Shown one piece after another: positions 37,835-48,462 of a stretch of DNA of 64,000 bases (position 1 is the first letter of the stretch; each line of letters begins with the position of its first letter). The notes below the pieces were generated by a model. That model had not been told where the DNA came from. It ran no database searches and saw only the letters and a program-made list of their open reading frames with translations. A program made the translations under genes and the position numbers. Origin of the DNA: Pseudochryseolinea flava (GTDB lineage Bacteria; Bacteroidota; Bacteroidia; Cytophagales; Cyclobacteriaceae); NCBI RefSeq assembly GCF_003286915.1, contig NZ_QMFY01000001.1, positions 1,054,001-1,118,000 on the forward strand. Direction: 5' to 3'.

Positions 37835-38158
37835 ATGTTATGGACTGAGAAGCTTAAGACTCGCTGGAATCTGAAAAGTGGTTGGCAGTTATTGTTGATA
37901 CTGATTGTTTTTGCATGCACGGGATTATCGGCGATGTTTATCAAAAAGCCGGTGATGAATTTTCTTACCGATGGAAATGCAAGTAACTGGAAGGCTAGTA
38001 TGATCTACTACATTTTTCTGATGACGCCATTGTATAACGTTCTGTTGCTTGGCTATGGATTCATCTTTGGTCAGTTCAATTTCTTCTGGGAATTCGAGAA
38101 GAAGATGTTCAGAAGAATTTTCAGACGATCAGCAAAAAACCAAGAACCCGTGAAATAA
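37835..38158 (+). CDS. Small membrane protein (DUF6787-like)
   Basis: A 107-residue protein with two hydrophobic helices (about residues 18-36 and 55-80) flanked by basic, aromatic stretches: WTEKLKTRWNLKSGWQ at the start and FFWEFEKKMFRRIFRR at the end. It resembles the Bacteroidota DUF6787 family of unknown function; the match is from memory of the pattern. It lies 16 bases after the pseudouridine synthase gene and closes the prfC transcript, ending at the bidirectional hairpin at 38163-38184. Confidence 0.78.
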   Translation: MLWTEKLKTRWNLKSGWQLLLILIVFACTGLSAMFIKKPVMNFLTDGNASNWKASMIYYIFLMTPLYNVLLLGYGFIFGQFNFFWEFEKKMFRRIFRRSAKNQEPVK

Positions 38159-38162
38159 AAAA

Positions 38163-38184
38163 AAGCCCGGTTGTTACCAGGCTT
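38163..38184 (-). terminator. Terminator of atpDC
   Basis: Stem AAGCC-GGT/ACC-GGCTT with one mismatched pair (38163-38184). On the minus strand it runs into TTTTTTTT, a strong tail for atpC transcripts; on the plus strand the tail is only CTTTGT, so it may weakly stop the prfC transcript as well. Confidence 0.85.
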
Positions 38185-38210
38185 CTTTGTCGATCAAATT
38201 TTCTCATTTA

Positions 38211-38456
38211 CTATTCTACGATACCATCGGCCAGAAGAATGGTTTTGTTTTTCAACACTTCCACAACTCCACCCGTAATGGTAATTGTATTCTTTAAATC
38301 TTTGGACTTGTATTCGACAACGCCTTCTTTCAACAAGCTGATGAGTGGAGCATGGTGATCCATGACCTGGAATGAACCATCAGCGCCTGGAAACGTGGCG
38401 ATCGAAACTTCACCCTCAAATACTCTTTTCTCTGGTGTTAATATTTCTAAATGCAT
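38211..38456 (-). CDS. atpC: F1F0 ATP synthase subunit epsilon
   Basis: An 81-residue protein corresponding to the N-terminal beta-sandwich of subunit epsilon: LTPEKRVFEGEV, FPGADGSFQVMDHHAPL and TGGVVEVLKNKTILLADG. The C-terminal helical hairpin that inhibits the enzyme in E. coli is missing, as is usual in Bacteroidota. It lies 70 bases downstream of atpD, separated by a 10-bp hairpin. Confidence 0.95.
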   Translation of the reverse strand: MHLEILTPEKRVFEGEVSIATFPGADGSFQVMDHHAPLISLLKEGVVEYKSKDLKNTITITGGVVEVLKNKTILLADGIVE

Positions 38457-38482
38457 GCTGTTCGCGTTGTTGATTGAAATAA

Positions 38483-38512
38483 CACAAGGTTGAGCGAGAA
38501 CCCAACCTTGTG
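38483..38512 (-). other. Hairpin between atpD and atpC
   Basis: Perfect 10-bp stem CACAAGGTTG (38483-38492) with CAACCTTGTG (38503-38512) and a 10-base loop. On the minus strand it is followed by TTATTTC, a poor U-tract, so it may be a partial terminator or an mRNA-stabilising or processing element that sets the atpD to atpC ratio. Confidence 0.65.
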
Positions 38513-38525
38513 ATCATCTTAAAGA

Positions 38526-40287
<1,762 letters not shown>

Positions 40288-40304
40288 CTAGAACCGAAGG
40301 CAAC

Positions 40305-41531
40305 TCAGTGTGTTACTGCGTTGATGGAGATCCTGAACGTTGTGCCCTGATTTTCTTCGGAGGCCTTCACGAAAATTTTGCCGTTGTGGTAAGTATCGAT
40401 AATTCGTTTGGCCAAGGTCAATCCTAATCCCCAGCCTCTCTTTTTTGTGGTAAACCCAGGACGAAATACGGTCTCGAGCTTTGACCGCGGAATCCCTTTT
40501 CCAGTGTCTGACACGTCTATAAATACCTTATTCTCGCTACCCCTTAAAATTTTGATGGCGATTACGCCAGAATTCCCCATGGCATCGACGGCATTTTTAC
40601 AAAGATTTTCGATAACCCATTCAAACAACGGCGCATGAACGTTGGCGATGATGCTTTCAGAAAGGGTGTAGACTTCAATTTTAATTTTTGACGACACACG
40701 TGGGCGCAGATAGTTTACAACGTTATGGATAAGCGCAACAACATTTTCTTGTTTTAACGTAGGTGTCGATCCAATACTCGAAAAACGTTCTGTCACAATC
40801 CGGAGCTTTTGAATATCCTTCTCAAGCTCTTCAACTACTCCTTTTTCGCGCATGTCAGCATCTTCTCTGATCACTTCGACCCATGCCATTAAAGACGACA
40901 ACGGTGTGCCTAGCTGGTGTGCTGTTTCTTTTGCAAGCCCTACCCATACACGGTTCTGCTCCGCGGCCTTCGAATAATTAAAAGCCATGTAGGCAATGAA
41001 TCCGAAAATGGCGATAACCGATAACTGGATGTAAGGGTATGCAATGATCTGTGTTAATAGGCTGGAATTTTTATAATAGATATACTGTGTCCCAAAAACC
41101 TCATTGGTTTGTGGATCGCGCAACGTTACCGTTATGGGTTCGTAGGTCTCACGCATCAAATCCATTTCCTTTTTTAGAAAAGATTTCGTACGATTTTCCG
41201 ACCAAGTGCTATCGATAAATAGGTTGCGAGACGATAAAACATTCCCATTGCCATCGGCGAGTATGATCGGAATGGATTTGTTCTGAAATAATAATTCTTG
41301 CGCGATGAAGTTTACATCGCTATAGGGGTCTTGTTCTTTCGCAGTGTATTCAATTGCCTTGGCGTACAAATGAACCTGCTGACGTTCGCGTCCCTTCAGC
41401 TGATCGACAAGAATTTTTGTGTAGTAAATAGATCCCGCACTAATTAAGATTGAAACAGCGAGAACAACCCACTTGAATCGTGTATTGCGTTGATAGAAAT
41501 CAATCCCCGGCGTAACGATCTTTTTACTCAT
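40305..41531 (-). CDS. Two-pass sensor histidine kinase
   Basis: A 408-residue protein with transmembrane helices at about 20-39 and 168-187 and a periplasmic region of about 130 residues between them. No HAMP domain is evident. The H-box KETAHQLGTPLSSLMAW holds the phospho-accepting histidine; N-box NLCKNAVDAMG, DTGKGIP and GWGLGLTLAKRIID complete the ATPase. The H-box with GTPLS is the form common in Bacteroidota. No response regulator is adjacent. It lies 130 bases downstream of the ABC exporter operon, across a repeat, and ends 270 bases upstream of atpD. Confidence 0.94.
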   Translation of the reverse strand: MSKKIVTPGIDFYQRNTRFKWVVLAVSILISAGSIYYTKILVDQLKGRERQQVHLYAKAIEYTAKEQDPYSDVNFIAQELLFQNKSIPIILADGNGNVLSSRNLFIDSTWSENRTKSFLKKEMDLMRETYEPITVTLRDPQTNEVFGTQYIYYKNSSLLTQIIAYPYIQLSVIAIFGFIAYMAFNYSKAAEQNRVWVGLAKETAHQLGTPLSSLMAWVEVIREDADMREKGVVEELEKDIQKLRIVTERFSSIGSTPTLKQENVVALIHNVVNYLRPRVSSKIKIEVYTLSESIIANVHAPLFEWVIENLCKNAVDAMGNSGVIAIKILRGSENKVFIDVSDTGKGIPRSKLETVFRPGFTTKKRGWGLGLTLAKRIIDTYHNGKIFVKASEENQGTTFRISINAVTH

Positions 41532-41548
41532 GCAGGATTGAAAATAGC

Positions 41549-41660
41549 AACTTTAAGCTAAAAGCGGAAAGCAGAAAGCTTAAAGTCTTGCGTCACGGCT
41601 GTTCTGTCTTTTTTCAGAGCACGCGCACTTTCTGCTTTTAGCTTTTTGCTTTCCGCTTAA
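41549..41660. repeat. A/G-rich inverted repeat between ABC exporter and histidine kinase genes
   Basis: The left arm (41549-41585) is built of words such as AAGCTAAAAGCGGAAAGC and AGCAGAAAGC; the right arm (41627-41660) carries the complements (CTTTCTGCTTTTAGC, TTTGCTTTCCGCTT). The centre has a 7-bp stem CTGTTCTG...CAGAGCA with one wobble pair. The right arm ends one base before the ABC permease stop codon at 41662. Confidence 0.65.
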
Positions 41661-41661
41661 T

Positions 41662-42963
41662 TTAGTTTTTCATCATAAACCACTTTGCCAGCACTTTGTA
41701 ATTTACTTTCGTGCCGTGCATGAGAATTCCCACGCGATAAATTCTTGCGGCAATCCAAGTGGTGAGAATAAATCCGCCGATCAATAGAACCTGCGACAAG
41801 ATCAATTGCCAGAGTGGCACACCGAAGCCTAGTCGCCCCATCATGGCGATCGGAGACGTGAATGGAATAATAGATAACCAAACACTGATTGGGCCTTGTG
41901 GATCATCGATAATGAAGGTAAACAATCCAAAGTAGGCAATCAGCATCGGGAGTGTAATGGGGAACATAAACTGTTGCGCTTCCGCAGGACTGTCGACAGC
42001 TGAACCCACGGCCGCGAACATGGCACCGTAAATGAGATATCCGCCGAGGAAAAAGAATAAGAAGTTACAAATGAGATACGTGAATGGGATTTTATCAATG
42101 TTTGCATGTAAGTCCATCACAAACTGATTCTGTGCGGCTTGCGCTTCTGGCGTCATTTGACTGACCATTTGCTGTTGGCTGGAGTCGATGCCAAAGTATG
42201 AAAACACAACGCCGGTAAGTGTGGTGATGAGTATAATCCAGATAATGAATTGCAATAATCCTACTGAGGCGAGTCCAAGAATTTTGCCCAGCATTAATTG
42301 GAAAGGGCGAACAGAAGATACAATAACTTCAACGACCTTGCTCGTTTTCTCTTCGATGATGCCCTGCATAATTTGAGCACCGTAAATGAAGATAAACATA
42401 TACATCAATATGCCGGCGGCGACACCGACGCCTACGATCCATCCGGAATTTGATTCTTGTTCAACGTCGCCGCTGATGTCGGTAGTCTTAAGCGAAACCG
42501 ACGTCTTCAAGCTATCCAGGATGGCTCTGTCGATCTTAAACCTTTCCATTTTGAGCTCCTTGATTCGCTCTTCGAGAACATAATTGATGTCGCCCTGTAC
42601 GCCGAGACTAATTTTGCTCTTGGTGAAAAGTTGTATTCCCTGTGGTTTTGAAATATCAATTTCTGGAATGTAGAGCAACGCAAAAACTTGTTCATCTTTC
42701 TTAAGATTTTCCTTCGCTTCTGCTAGCGTTGATGTTTCTCTTACAAACTCAAATTTTTTGCTGTCGGGCTCAAAAATTTTGCCCTCGTCAATGTAATGAA
42801 TGATCTTCTTTGCTGCGGTTTCATCTTGTTGTTTCTTCACATAAAATAGTACCGCCATAATAGACGGGAAGATCAATGGAATAAGAATAGTAGCGACAAG
42901 AAACGATTTCTTCTGCACGCGATTTAAAAACTCACGCTGAATGATGAGGAATACCTTATTCAT
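41662..42963 (-). CDS. ABC-2 type exporter permease (NatB-like)
   Basis: A 433-residue protein with one N-terminal helix (about 20-40), a long extracytoplasmic region (about 45-175) and five to six C-terminal helices (180-420). The signature IIEEKTSKVVEVIVSSV before the second helix block is typical of NatB-type Na+ extrusion permeases and their relatives. The substrate is not certain. Its start overlaps the ATPase gene by 8 bases, so the two form one transporter. Confidence 0.92.
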   Translation of the reverse strand: MNKVFLIIQREFLNRVQKKSFLVATILIPLIFPSIMAVLFYVKKQQDETAAKKIIHYIDEGKIFEPDSKKFEFVRETSTLAEAKENLKKDEQVFALLYIPEIDISKPQGIQLFTKSKISLGVQGDINYVLEERIKELKMERFKIDRAILDSLKTSVSLKTTDISGDVEQESNSGWIVGVGVAAGILMYMFIFIYGAQIMQGIIEEKTSKVVEVIVSSVRPFQLMLGKILGLASVGLLQFIIWIILITTLTGVVFSYFGIDSSQQQMVSQMTPEAQAAQNQFVMDLHANIDKIPFTYLICNFLFFFLGGYLIYGAMFAAVGSAVDSPAEAQQFMFPITLPMLIAYFGLFTFIIDDPQGPISVWLSIIPFTSPIAMMGRLGFGVPLWQLILSQVLLIGGFILTTWIAARIYRVGILMHGTKVNYKVLAKWFMMKN

Positions 42964-43867
42964 GTGTGCCTCCTTTCACCAACGAGATAAAGATTTCACT
43001 CATGGTTGGAATTTTTTCTGTAAAACTATGGATCTCGGTATAGTCAGTAAGCGTTCGAATCAAATGATTGGCGCTGCCCGAAGAGATTTGAATTTCTGAC
43101 TGGTAAACGTTGTCTTCTAATTTTTTTTGATCGAGTAGTGTAAAGCCATTTTGATTTAAGGCGAATGTTCCGGTGTGTTCTACACGATAGGTATTCGATC
43201 GATATTTTTCCTTCACCTGTTTTTTCGATCCTTCGAGAATCTTTTCAGATCGGTTGATTAATGCAATATGATCGCAAAGATCTTCTACGGTCTCCATGCG
43301 GTGGGTAGAGAAGATAACCGTGCACCCCTTTTCTTTCAGCTCTAAAATTTCTTTTGTGATAATTTGTGCATTGACAGGGTCGAAACCTGAAAATGGTTCA
43401 TCGAGGATGATCAACTTGGGTTCATGCATCACCGTACTGATGAACTGTACTTTCTGGGCCATGCCTTTGCTGAGGTCTTCAACCTTTTTGGTCCACCAGT
43501 CGGTGACCTCAAACTTTTTAATCCACGCTTTGCTACGTTCTGTTGCTTCTTTTTTGCTAAGGCCTTTGAGTTGCGCGAGGTAAACGAGTTGCTCTCCAAC
43601 TTTCAATTTCTTATAAAGGCCGCGCTCTTCAGGGAGATAACCAATTACACCAATGTGTTTGGCTTGAAGAGGTTCACCGAATATCGAGATCTGCCCTTTG
43701 TCGGCGTTAATGATCTGATTGATAATTCGAATAAGGGTTGTTTTTCCGGCACCATTAGGCCCAAGTAATCCATAAATGGAATGCGAAGGGATGTTGATGC
43801 TGACGTCGTTAAGCGCTACATGATTGGCGTAGTGCTTGGTCACGTTAGTGGCTATCAGTGCTTCCAA
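42956..43867 (-). CDS. ABC exporter ATP-binding protein (NatA-like)
   Basis: A 303-residue ATPase with Walker A LGPNGAGKTTLIR (about 35-47), signature DLSKGMAQKVQF, Walker B KLIILDEPFSGFDP and the H-loop FSTHRME. The C-terminal extension of about 80 residues is a DUF4162-like domain found in ABC-2 ATPases. It powers the permease encoded 8 bases downstream (overlapping). Confidence 0.94.
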   Translation of the reverse strand: MEALIATNVTKHYANHVALNDVSINIPSHSIYGLLGPNGAGKTTLIRIINQIINADKGQISIFGEPLQAKHIGVIGYLPEERGLYKKLKVGEQLVYLAQLKGLSKKEATERSKAWIKKFEVTDWWTKKVEDLSKGMAQKVQFISTVMHEPKLIILDEPFSGFDPVNAQIITKEILELKEKGCTVIFSTHRMETVEDLCDHIALINRSEKILEGSKKQVKEKYRSNTYRVEHTGTFALNQNGFTLLDQKKLEDNVYQSEIQISSGSANHLIRTLTDYTEIHSFTEKIPTMSEIFISLVKGGTHE

Positions 43868-43943
43868 AGGTTTAAGTTTTGATACGGCGTATTAGTATCA
43901 AAACATACCCTGAAATTACTCTTGAAACAAACTAATTTGAAGC

Positions 43944-44852
43944 TTACGGATTGGATTCTTTAAACACGATGCTTCCCATGGAAACATCTAAATCGAATGT
44001 GAGTGCATTCTTGGCATCCTTTGCATTGGCCTTGTAGGCCTTATTTGCAAACGTGCTTTCTGAAATTTTTTCAAGTGATGCAGGCATTTTTACGCTGCAA
44101 AGCCATGAGTCGTGAATTTTAACCAGAACTGGCGTCTCTTGGTTCGGCAGAATAATGATAAGGTTACCCGCGCCTACGCTTCCTTTTACGCGATTGCTTA
44201 AGAGTGGCTTATTGCTGAAATCTAAAGACATATTACCGAAACCCACGTCGGCTTTCACAAAACGCGTGCGTGAAAGGTTGATGTTTTTTACGTTAATAGA
44301 ACCCAAATCAACCTTCACAACGAATGTATCCATGTCGATCTGGTTCTCTAAAGATGAAGTATATCCGACATTTACGTCTGCACTTCCTGTATTGATTTTG
44401 AGTTTTTTGATGGCCAGTCCCGAAAGATCTACGTTGGCATTACCGACACCGTATTCTAATTCGAGGAAATATGGTTTCGCATTGGTAAGATACATTTTCC
44501 AAATCTTGTCGACAGTTTCGTTGTCAGAAGATCCGAAAAAACGTGTGGAAATAGACTCACTTAGCCCTTCAGAATGGTTTTCTTCAAGATTAAGCCGGAT
44601 CTCAAATGTTTTCCCTTTTAGCTCTTGGCGAAATTTATGATCGTAGGAATTTTCAGATTGGTTGCTGAAAACATTTAAAACTTCAGGATTTTGGCTTGGC
44701 TTGATGTAGCAATTGCCGCTGTTTGCTTTGACGCAAAGCAGTACATTTTGACAGGATTGGTTGTCCTCAACAGTAAATTGCTTCTTAATTTGCCCGAATA
44801 CGGTGCCCGCAAGCACAATTCCGCAACATGTTAACCAATACTTACTCTGCAT
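43944..44852 (-). CDS. Exported beta-helix protein of the DUF4097/head-domain type
   Basis: The frame is open from further upstream, but the start at the ATG at 44852 (MQSKYWLTCCGIVLAG) gives a proper signal peptide ending VFGQ and 302 residues. The body is a series of short strands such as GVGNANVDLSGLAIKKLKINTGSADVNVGY and GNMSLDFS, the pattern of DUF4097 (putative adhesin) right-handed beta-helices. The function is unknown. It lies 76 bases downstream of the ABC ATPase gene start side, separately transcribed, and 126 bases downstream of dnaJ in the same direction. Confidence 0.75.
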   Translation of the reverse strand: MQSKYWLTCCGIVLAGTVFGQIKKQFTVEDNQSCQNVLLCVKANSGNCYIKPSQNPEVLNVFSNQSENSYDHKFRQELKGKTFEIRLNLEENHSEGLSESISTRFFGSSDNETVDKIWKMYLTNAKPYFLELEYGVGNANVDLSGLAIKKLKINTGSADVNVGYTSSLENQIDMDTFVVKVDLGSINVKNINLSRTRFVKADVGFGNMSLDFSNKPLLSNRVKGSVGAGNLIIILPNQETPVLVKIHDSWLCSVKMPASLEKISESTFANKAYKANAKDAKNALTFDLDVSMGSIVFKESNP

Positions 44853-44977
44853 GAAGAATAGATACGCACTGTTACACTGTAGGTTACAGTGTGTAAGGTT
44901 AAACATGAAATTAAATTAATTGAGGTGTATCAGAGGACGTTACTGCTCCTCGTTTAAACCTTAAAAGCCGCCCGGAT

Positions 44978-46099
44978 CTAGTTAAAATACTCTTTCATTC
45001 GCTCAAAAAAGCCCTTTTCGTTCGCATCAGGATGTGGCTGAAAGTTAGGTGAATCTTTTAGTGATTCCAGCTTAGCCTTTTCTTCTGAACTAAGCTTTTT
45101 TGGCGTCCACACGTTCACATAAATCAATTGATCGCCGGTCTCGTAGCCGCTCACATCTTTCAATCCTTTACCGCGTAGTCTTAATACTTTTCCGCTCTGT
45201 GTGCCGGCTTCGATTTTAATTTTAACCTTTCCACCAACGGATGGCACTTCTGCTGTCGTACCCAATGCAGCGTCTACAAAATTGATATACAGATCATAGA
45301 TCAGGTTATTGCCGTCGCGTTTTAAAACCTTGTCCTCCGTTTCTTCAATGAGGATTAAAAGATCGCCAGCAATGCCTCCACCTGGGGCTTCGTTTCCTTT
45401 TCCTCCCATAGACAGTTGCATACCATCGGCAACGCCGGCAGGAATTTTTACCGCGATGATTTCTTCTTTGGAAACCAATCCGGAATTGTCGACACCAGCT
45501 GGTTTTTTATCAATGATTTGTCCAGAGCCGTCGCATGATGAACAGGTCGTAGCGGAAACCATTTGACCGAGCATCGTATTGACAACTTTTCTAAGTTGTC
45601 CGGCGCCGTTACAGGTTGTACATGTTTTGAAGGTTACGCCTTCTGCACGAATGAGTCTATTGACTTTTATTTTCTTCTCAACGCCATTGGCAATTTCCTC
45701 CAATGAGAGTTTGAGTTTTATTCTCAGGTTAGAACCTTTCCGCTGACGGCGACCACCCTGGCCTCCTCCGCCACCACCGAAGAAACTGTCGAACGGACTA
45801 CCGCCACCGAAAATATCTCCAAACTGGCTGAAGATATCATCCATGTTCATATGGTGTCCGCCAAATCCGCTACCACCTTGGCTATGGCCAAATCGATCGT
45901 AACGTGCGCGTTTGTCAGCATCGCTTAATACTTCGTAGGCCTCTGCAGCTTCCTTGAATTTTTCTTCCGCTTCCTTATTGCCAGGATTTTTATCAGGGTG
46001 GAATTGGATAGCAACCTTACGGTAAGCTTTCTTAATTTCTTCGGGCGTTGCAGTTTTGCTTACACCTAATATTTCGTAGTAATCTCTTTTCTTCGACAT
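44978..46099 (-). CDS. dnaJ: Chaperone DnaJ (Hsp40)
   Basis: A 373-residue type I J-protein. The J domain (1-70) has the HPD motif (FHPDKNPG). A G/F region follows (about 75-125, GGGGGGQGG). The zinc-finger region has CTTCNGAG and CSSCDGSG; only two CxxCxGxG repeats are visible where typical DnaJ has four, so the zinc site is reduced. It then has the C-terminal substrate-binding barrels. It stimulates DnaK ATPase activity. It is 26 bases downstream of grpE in the same transcript. Confidence 0.96.
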   Translation of the reverse strand: MSKKRDYYEILGVSKTATPEEIKKAYRKVAIQFHPDKNPGNKEAEEKFKEAAEAYEVLSDADKRARYDRFGHSQGGSGFGGHHMNMDDIFSQFGDIFGGGSPFDSFFGGGGGGQGGRRQRKGSNLRIKLKLSLEEIANGVEKKIKVNRLIRAEGVTFKTCTTCNGAGQLRKVVNTMLGQMVSATTCSSCDGSGQIIDKKPAGVDNSGLVSKEEIIAVKIPAGVADGMQLSMGGKGNEAPGGGIAGDLLILIEETEDKVLKRDGNNLIYDLYINFVDAALGTTAEVPSVGGKVKIKIEAGTQSGKVLRLRGKGLKDVSGYETGDQLIYVNVWTPKKLSSEEKAKLESLKDSPNFQPHPDANEKGFFERMKEYFN

Positions 46100-46125
46100 G
46101 GTAATGCGGATTTAGCGACGTGCGA

Positions 46126-46689
46126 TTAGCTTCCTACAACAACTTTTGCAAAGCGAATAACTTTGTCATTGAGTAAATAACCTTTCTCAACAACATCCAC
46201 CACTTTGCCTTTAAGTTCTTCGCTTGGCGCTGGAATTTGTGTGATTGCTTCGTGGAGGTCGGCGTTGAATTCTGCGCCTTGTCCAACGTCCATCACTTTC
46301 ACTTGATGCTGGTCGAGTACTTTCTTGAATTTGTTATGAATCAGGAAGAATCCCTCGAGATCTTTATCGGTTTTGTTTGCGAAAGACTTTTCTGCGCGCT
46401 CAAAGTCGTCTGCTACTGGGAGTAGTGCCACGAGAAGTTGTTCGTTGGCAGATTGAATGAGTTCCAATTTTTCTTTCCCTGTTCTGCGACGGAAGTTTTC
46501 GAATTCGGAATACAAACGGATGTATTTATCCTTTTGCTCAGCAACTTCACCCTTTAGCTTCGTCAATTCAGCATCCACTGCTTGCCCTGCTGCTGTTGTA
46601 TCCGCCGCATTGTCTGCGTTTTCTGTTTCCGCTGTGTTTACAGCTGCAGTGTTCTCGTCTTGAGGAAGTTGTTCTTCTGAATTTGCCAT
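46126..46689 (-). CDS. grpE: Nucleotide exchange factor GrpE
   Basis: A 187-residue protein: an acidic, alanine-rich head (ENTAAVNTAETENADNAADTTAAGQA), a long coiled coil (about 45-95, YSEFENFRRRTGKEKLEL) and the beta domain with HEAITQIPAPSEELKGKVVDVVEKGYLL. It releases ADP from DnaK. It starts the grpE-dnaJ pair, and its upstream region carries the same -24/-12-like element as dnaK. Confidence 0.97.
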   Translation of the reverse strand: MANSEEQLPQDENTAAVNTAETENADNAADTTAAGQAVDAELTKLKGEVAEQKDKYIRLYSEFENFRRRTGKEKLELIQSANEQLLVALLPVADDFERAEKSFANKTDKDLEGFFLIHNKFKKVLDQHQVKVMDVGQGAEFNADLHEAITQIPAPSEELKGKVVDVVEKGYLLNDKVIRFAKVVVGS

Positions 46690-46723
46690 AGTTATCCTTG
46701 AAAATTGAATAGAGCCCCAAATG

Positions 46724-46739
46724 TCAACAATTTTGCCAA
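46724..46739 (-). promoter_or_regulatory. Candidate -24/-12-type promoter of grpE-dnaJ
   Basis: The minus strand reads TTGGCAAAATTGTTGA, with GG-N10-GA spacing as in the dnaK element. The TTGA ends 34 bases before the grpE ATG. No TAnnTTTG box is found in the 111-base gap to obgE. Confidence 0.5.
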
Positions 46740-46740
46740 A

Positions 46741-46798
46741 GGCATTTTAATGCCAAACTGACACTTTTGAAGGCGTGTCTCTTCGTGCCAATGTCAGT
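46741..46798 (-). promoter_or_regulatory. Inverted boxes and hairpin upstream of grpE
   Basis: A GGCATT-TT-AATGCC hairpin (46741-46754) abuts the candidate promoter. Further upstream ACTGACA (46757-46763) and TGTCAGT (46792-46798) form an inverted repeat with a 28-base spacer. The TGACA/TGTCA words also occur upstream of dnaK. Confidence 0.4.
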
Positions 46799-46800
46799 AT

Positions 46801-47793
46801 TTAGTCGTGGAGGTTTTTCCAGATCAAATCCTTCAGTTGTTGGATGCCTTGTGTCGTAATGGAAGAAATGAATACGGAAGGCAGCTCAGTCGGCACTTCG
46901 CGTTGCATCTCTGTCCTCAATTCGTCGTCGAGCATGTCCGATTTAGAAATTGCGAGAATCCGTTTTTTGTCGAGTAATTCCGGATTATACTTTCGTAGTT
47001 CGTTCAGCAATATCTCGTACTCTTTCTGTATATCCTTGGCATCAGCTGGAATCAAAAATAGCAGCAGAGAATTTCTTTCAATGTGTCGAAGGAACCGAAT
47101 ACCAAGTCCTCTACCTTCTGCAGCACCCTCAATAATGCCCGGTATGTCGGCCATAACAAATGATCGATCATCGCGATACTGTACCACACCTAGATTCGGC
47201 GTTAACGTTGTGAATGGATAGTCACCAATTTTTGGTTTGGCGGCAGAAACAACAGAGAGTAATGTTGATTTTCCTGCGTTCGGAAATCCTACAAGACCTA
47301 CATCCGCGAGTAATTTTAGCTCGAGAATGATCCACTCTTCAACACCAGGTTCACCAGGCTGCGCAAATTGTGGCGCTTGACGTGTCGAAGTTGCAAAGTA
47401 TGCGTTCCCTTTACCTCCGCGACCTCCAGGTGTGATGATTACTTCTTGTCCATCTTCGTTGATTTCGCAAATGACTTCACCTGTTTCAGCTTGACGCGCT
47501 ACGGTACCAAGGGGTACTTCGAGAATTTCATCTTTGCCATCGGCTCCCGTGCGATCTTGTTCTTCACCCGGATTACCATTGGTAGCGATGACGTGTTTTC
47601 GATATTTTAAGTGAAGGAGTGTCCACAGTTGAGCATTTCCGCGTAGGATGATGTGTCCACCACGGCCGCCGTCACCACCATCGGGCCCGCCTTTCTGAAT
47701 AAATTTTTCACGGTGGAAATGGAGGCATCCTGCGCCACCATGTCCGGAGCGTGAACAGAATTTAACGTAGTCGATGAAGTTCGGTGATGACAC
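46801..47793 (-). CDS. obgE: GTPase ObgE (Obg/CgtA)
   Basis: A 330-residue protein: the glycine-rich Obg domain (1-158, [15 protein letters not shown] and [12 protein letters not shown]) then the G domain with NAGKSTLLS, switch region [12 protein letters not shown]3 [17 protein letters not shown] and G4 SKSD. It lacks a C-terminal OCT domain, as in many Bacteroidota. It acts in late 50S ribosome assembly and stress responses. It is preceded 11 bases upstream by adk, and followed by a 111-base gap before grpE. Confidence 0.96.
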   Translation of the reverse strand: MSSPNFIDYVKFCSRSGHGGAGCLHFHREKFIQKGGPDGGDGGRGGHIILRGNAQLWTLLHLKYRKHVIATNGNPGEEQDRTGADGKDEILEVPLGTVARQAETGEVICEINEDGQEVIITPGGRGGKGNAYFATSTRQAPQFAQPGEPGVEEWIILELKLLADVGLVGFPNAGKSTLLSVVSAAKPKIGDYPFTTLTPNLGVVQYRDDRSFVMADIPGIIEGAAEGRGLGIRFLRHIERNSLLLFLIPADAKDIQKEYEILLNELRKYNPELLDKKRILAISKSDMLDDELRTEMQREVPTELPSVFISSITTQGIQQLKDLIWKNLHD

Positions 47794-47804
47794 TGTGATG
47801 AATG

Positions 47805-48389
47805 TTATTTCGTCAAAAGACTTTTGTCAATTTCGCGACAGATGTTGTCGAATATATCTTGTTCGCTGCCGACACCAATCACAGAAGCATATTTGTTGTG
47901 TGTCTTATAGTAGTCGGCAACAACAGCTGTTTCTGCTTTGTAAACGGAAATGCGGTTTTCGATTACTTCAGGTTTGGCATCGTCAGGGCGATTTTCTTTT
48001 GCTGCACGTTTTGCAAGCCTTACGCGAAGTTCATCTTCAGGAACAACAAGTTCCACAAGAATTTTGATGGGCGTATTCTTAGAATTCAGCAATTTGTCGA
48101 GTGCTTCTGCCTGAGGTGTTGTACGGGGAAAACCGTCGAAAATAATTCCCTTAACATCACCGCTTGATTTGATCTTATCATCCACCATATCAATGACCAC
48201 TTGATCAGGAACCAAGTTGCCCTTCGACATGTAGTCTTGTGCTAGTTTCCCAAGCGGTGTTCCTTCTTTCAAATGCTTTCTGAAAAGATCACCAGTAGAA
48301 ATGTGCGTCAGCGAATATTTCTCGATAAGTTTCGCGCTCTGCGTTCCCTTACCCGCACCGGGAGGACCAAACAAGATGATGTTAACCAT
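47805..48389 (-). CDS. adk: Adenylate kinase
   Basis: A 194-residue enzyme with the P-loop [15 protein letters not shown] near residue 6, the NMP motif [22 protein letters not shown] and a short lid ([15 protein letters not shown]). The short lid without zinc cysteines marks the Bacteroidota-type enzyme. It interconverts ATP, AMP and ADP. It lies 11 bases upstream of obgE and 73 bases downstream of hpt, so hpt-adk-obgE form one likely transcript. Confidence 0.97.
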   Translation of the reverse strand: MVNIILFGPPGAGKGTQSAKLIEKYSLTHISTGDLFRKHLKEGTPLGKLAQDYMSKGNLVPDQVVIDMVDDKIKSSGDVKGIIFDGFPRTTPQAEALDKLLNSKNTPIKILVELVVPEDELRVRLAKRAAKENRPDDAKPEVIENRISVYKAETAVVADYYKTHNKYASVIGVGSEQDIFDNICREIDKSLLTK

Positions 48390-48462
48390 GTCGATTTTGT
48401 AAGTTTTCGTGATTTGACAGTTTTTGGCTTTTAAATAAGCTGACGAAGATAAGGAATGAATT

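Noticed and set aside
46741-46754. GGCATT-TT-AATGCC palindrome as a terminator of obgE
   Set aside because: The loop of two bases is too small for a good hairpin and no T-run follows; more likely part of the grpE control region.
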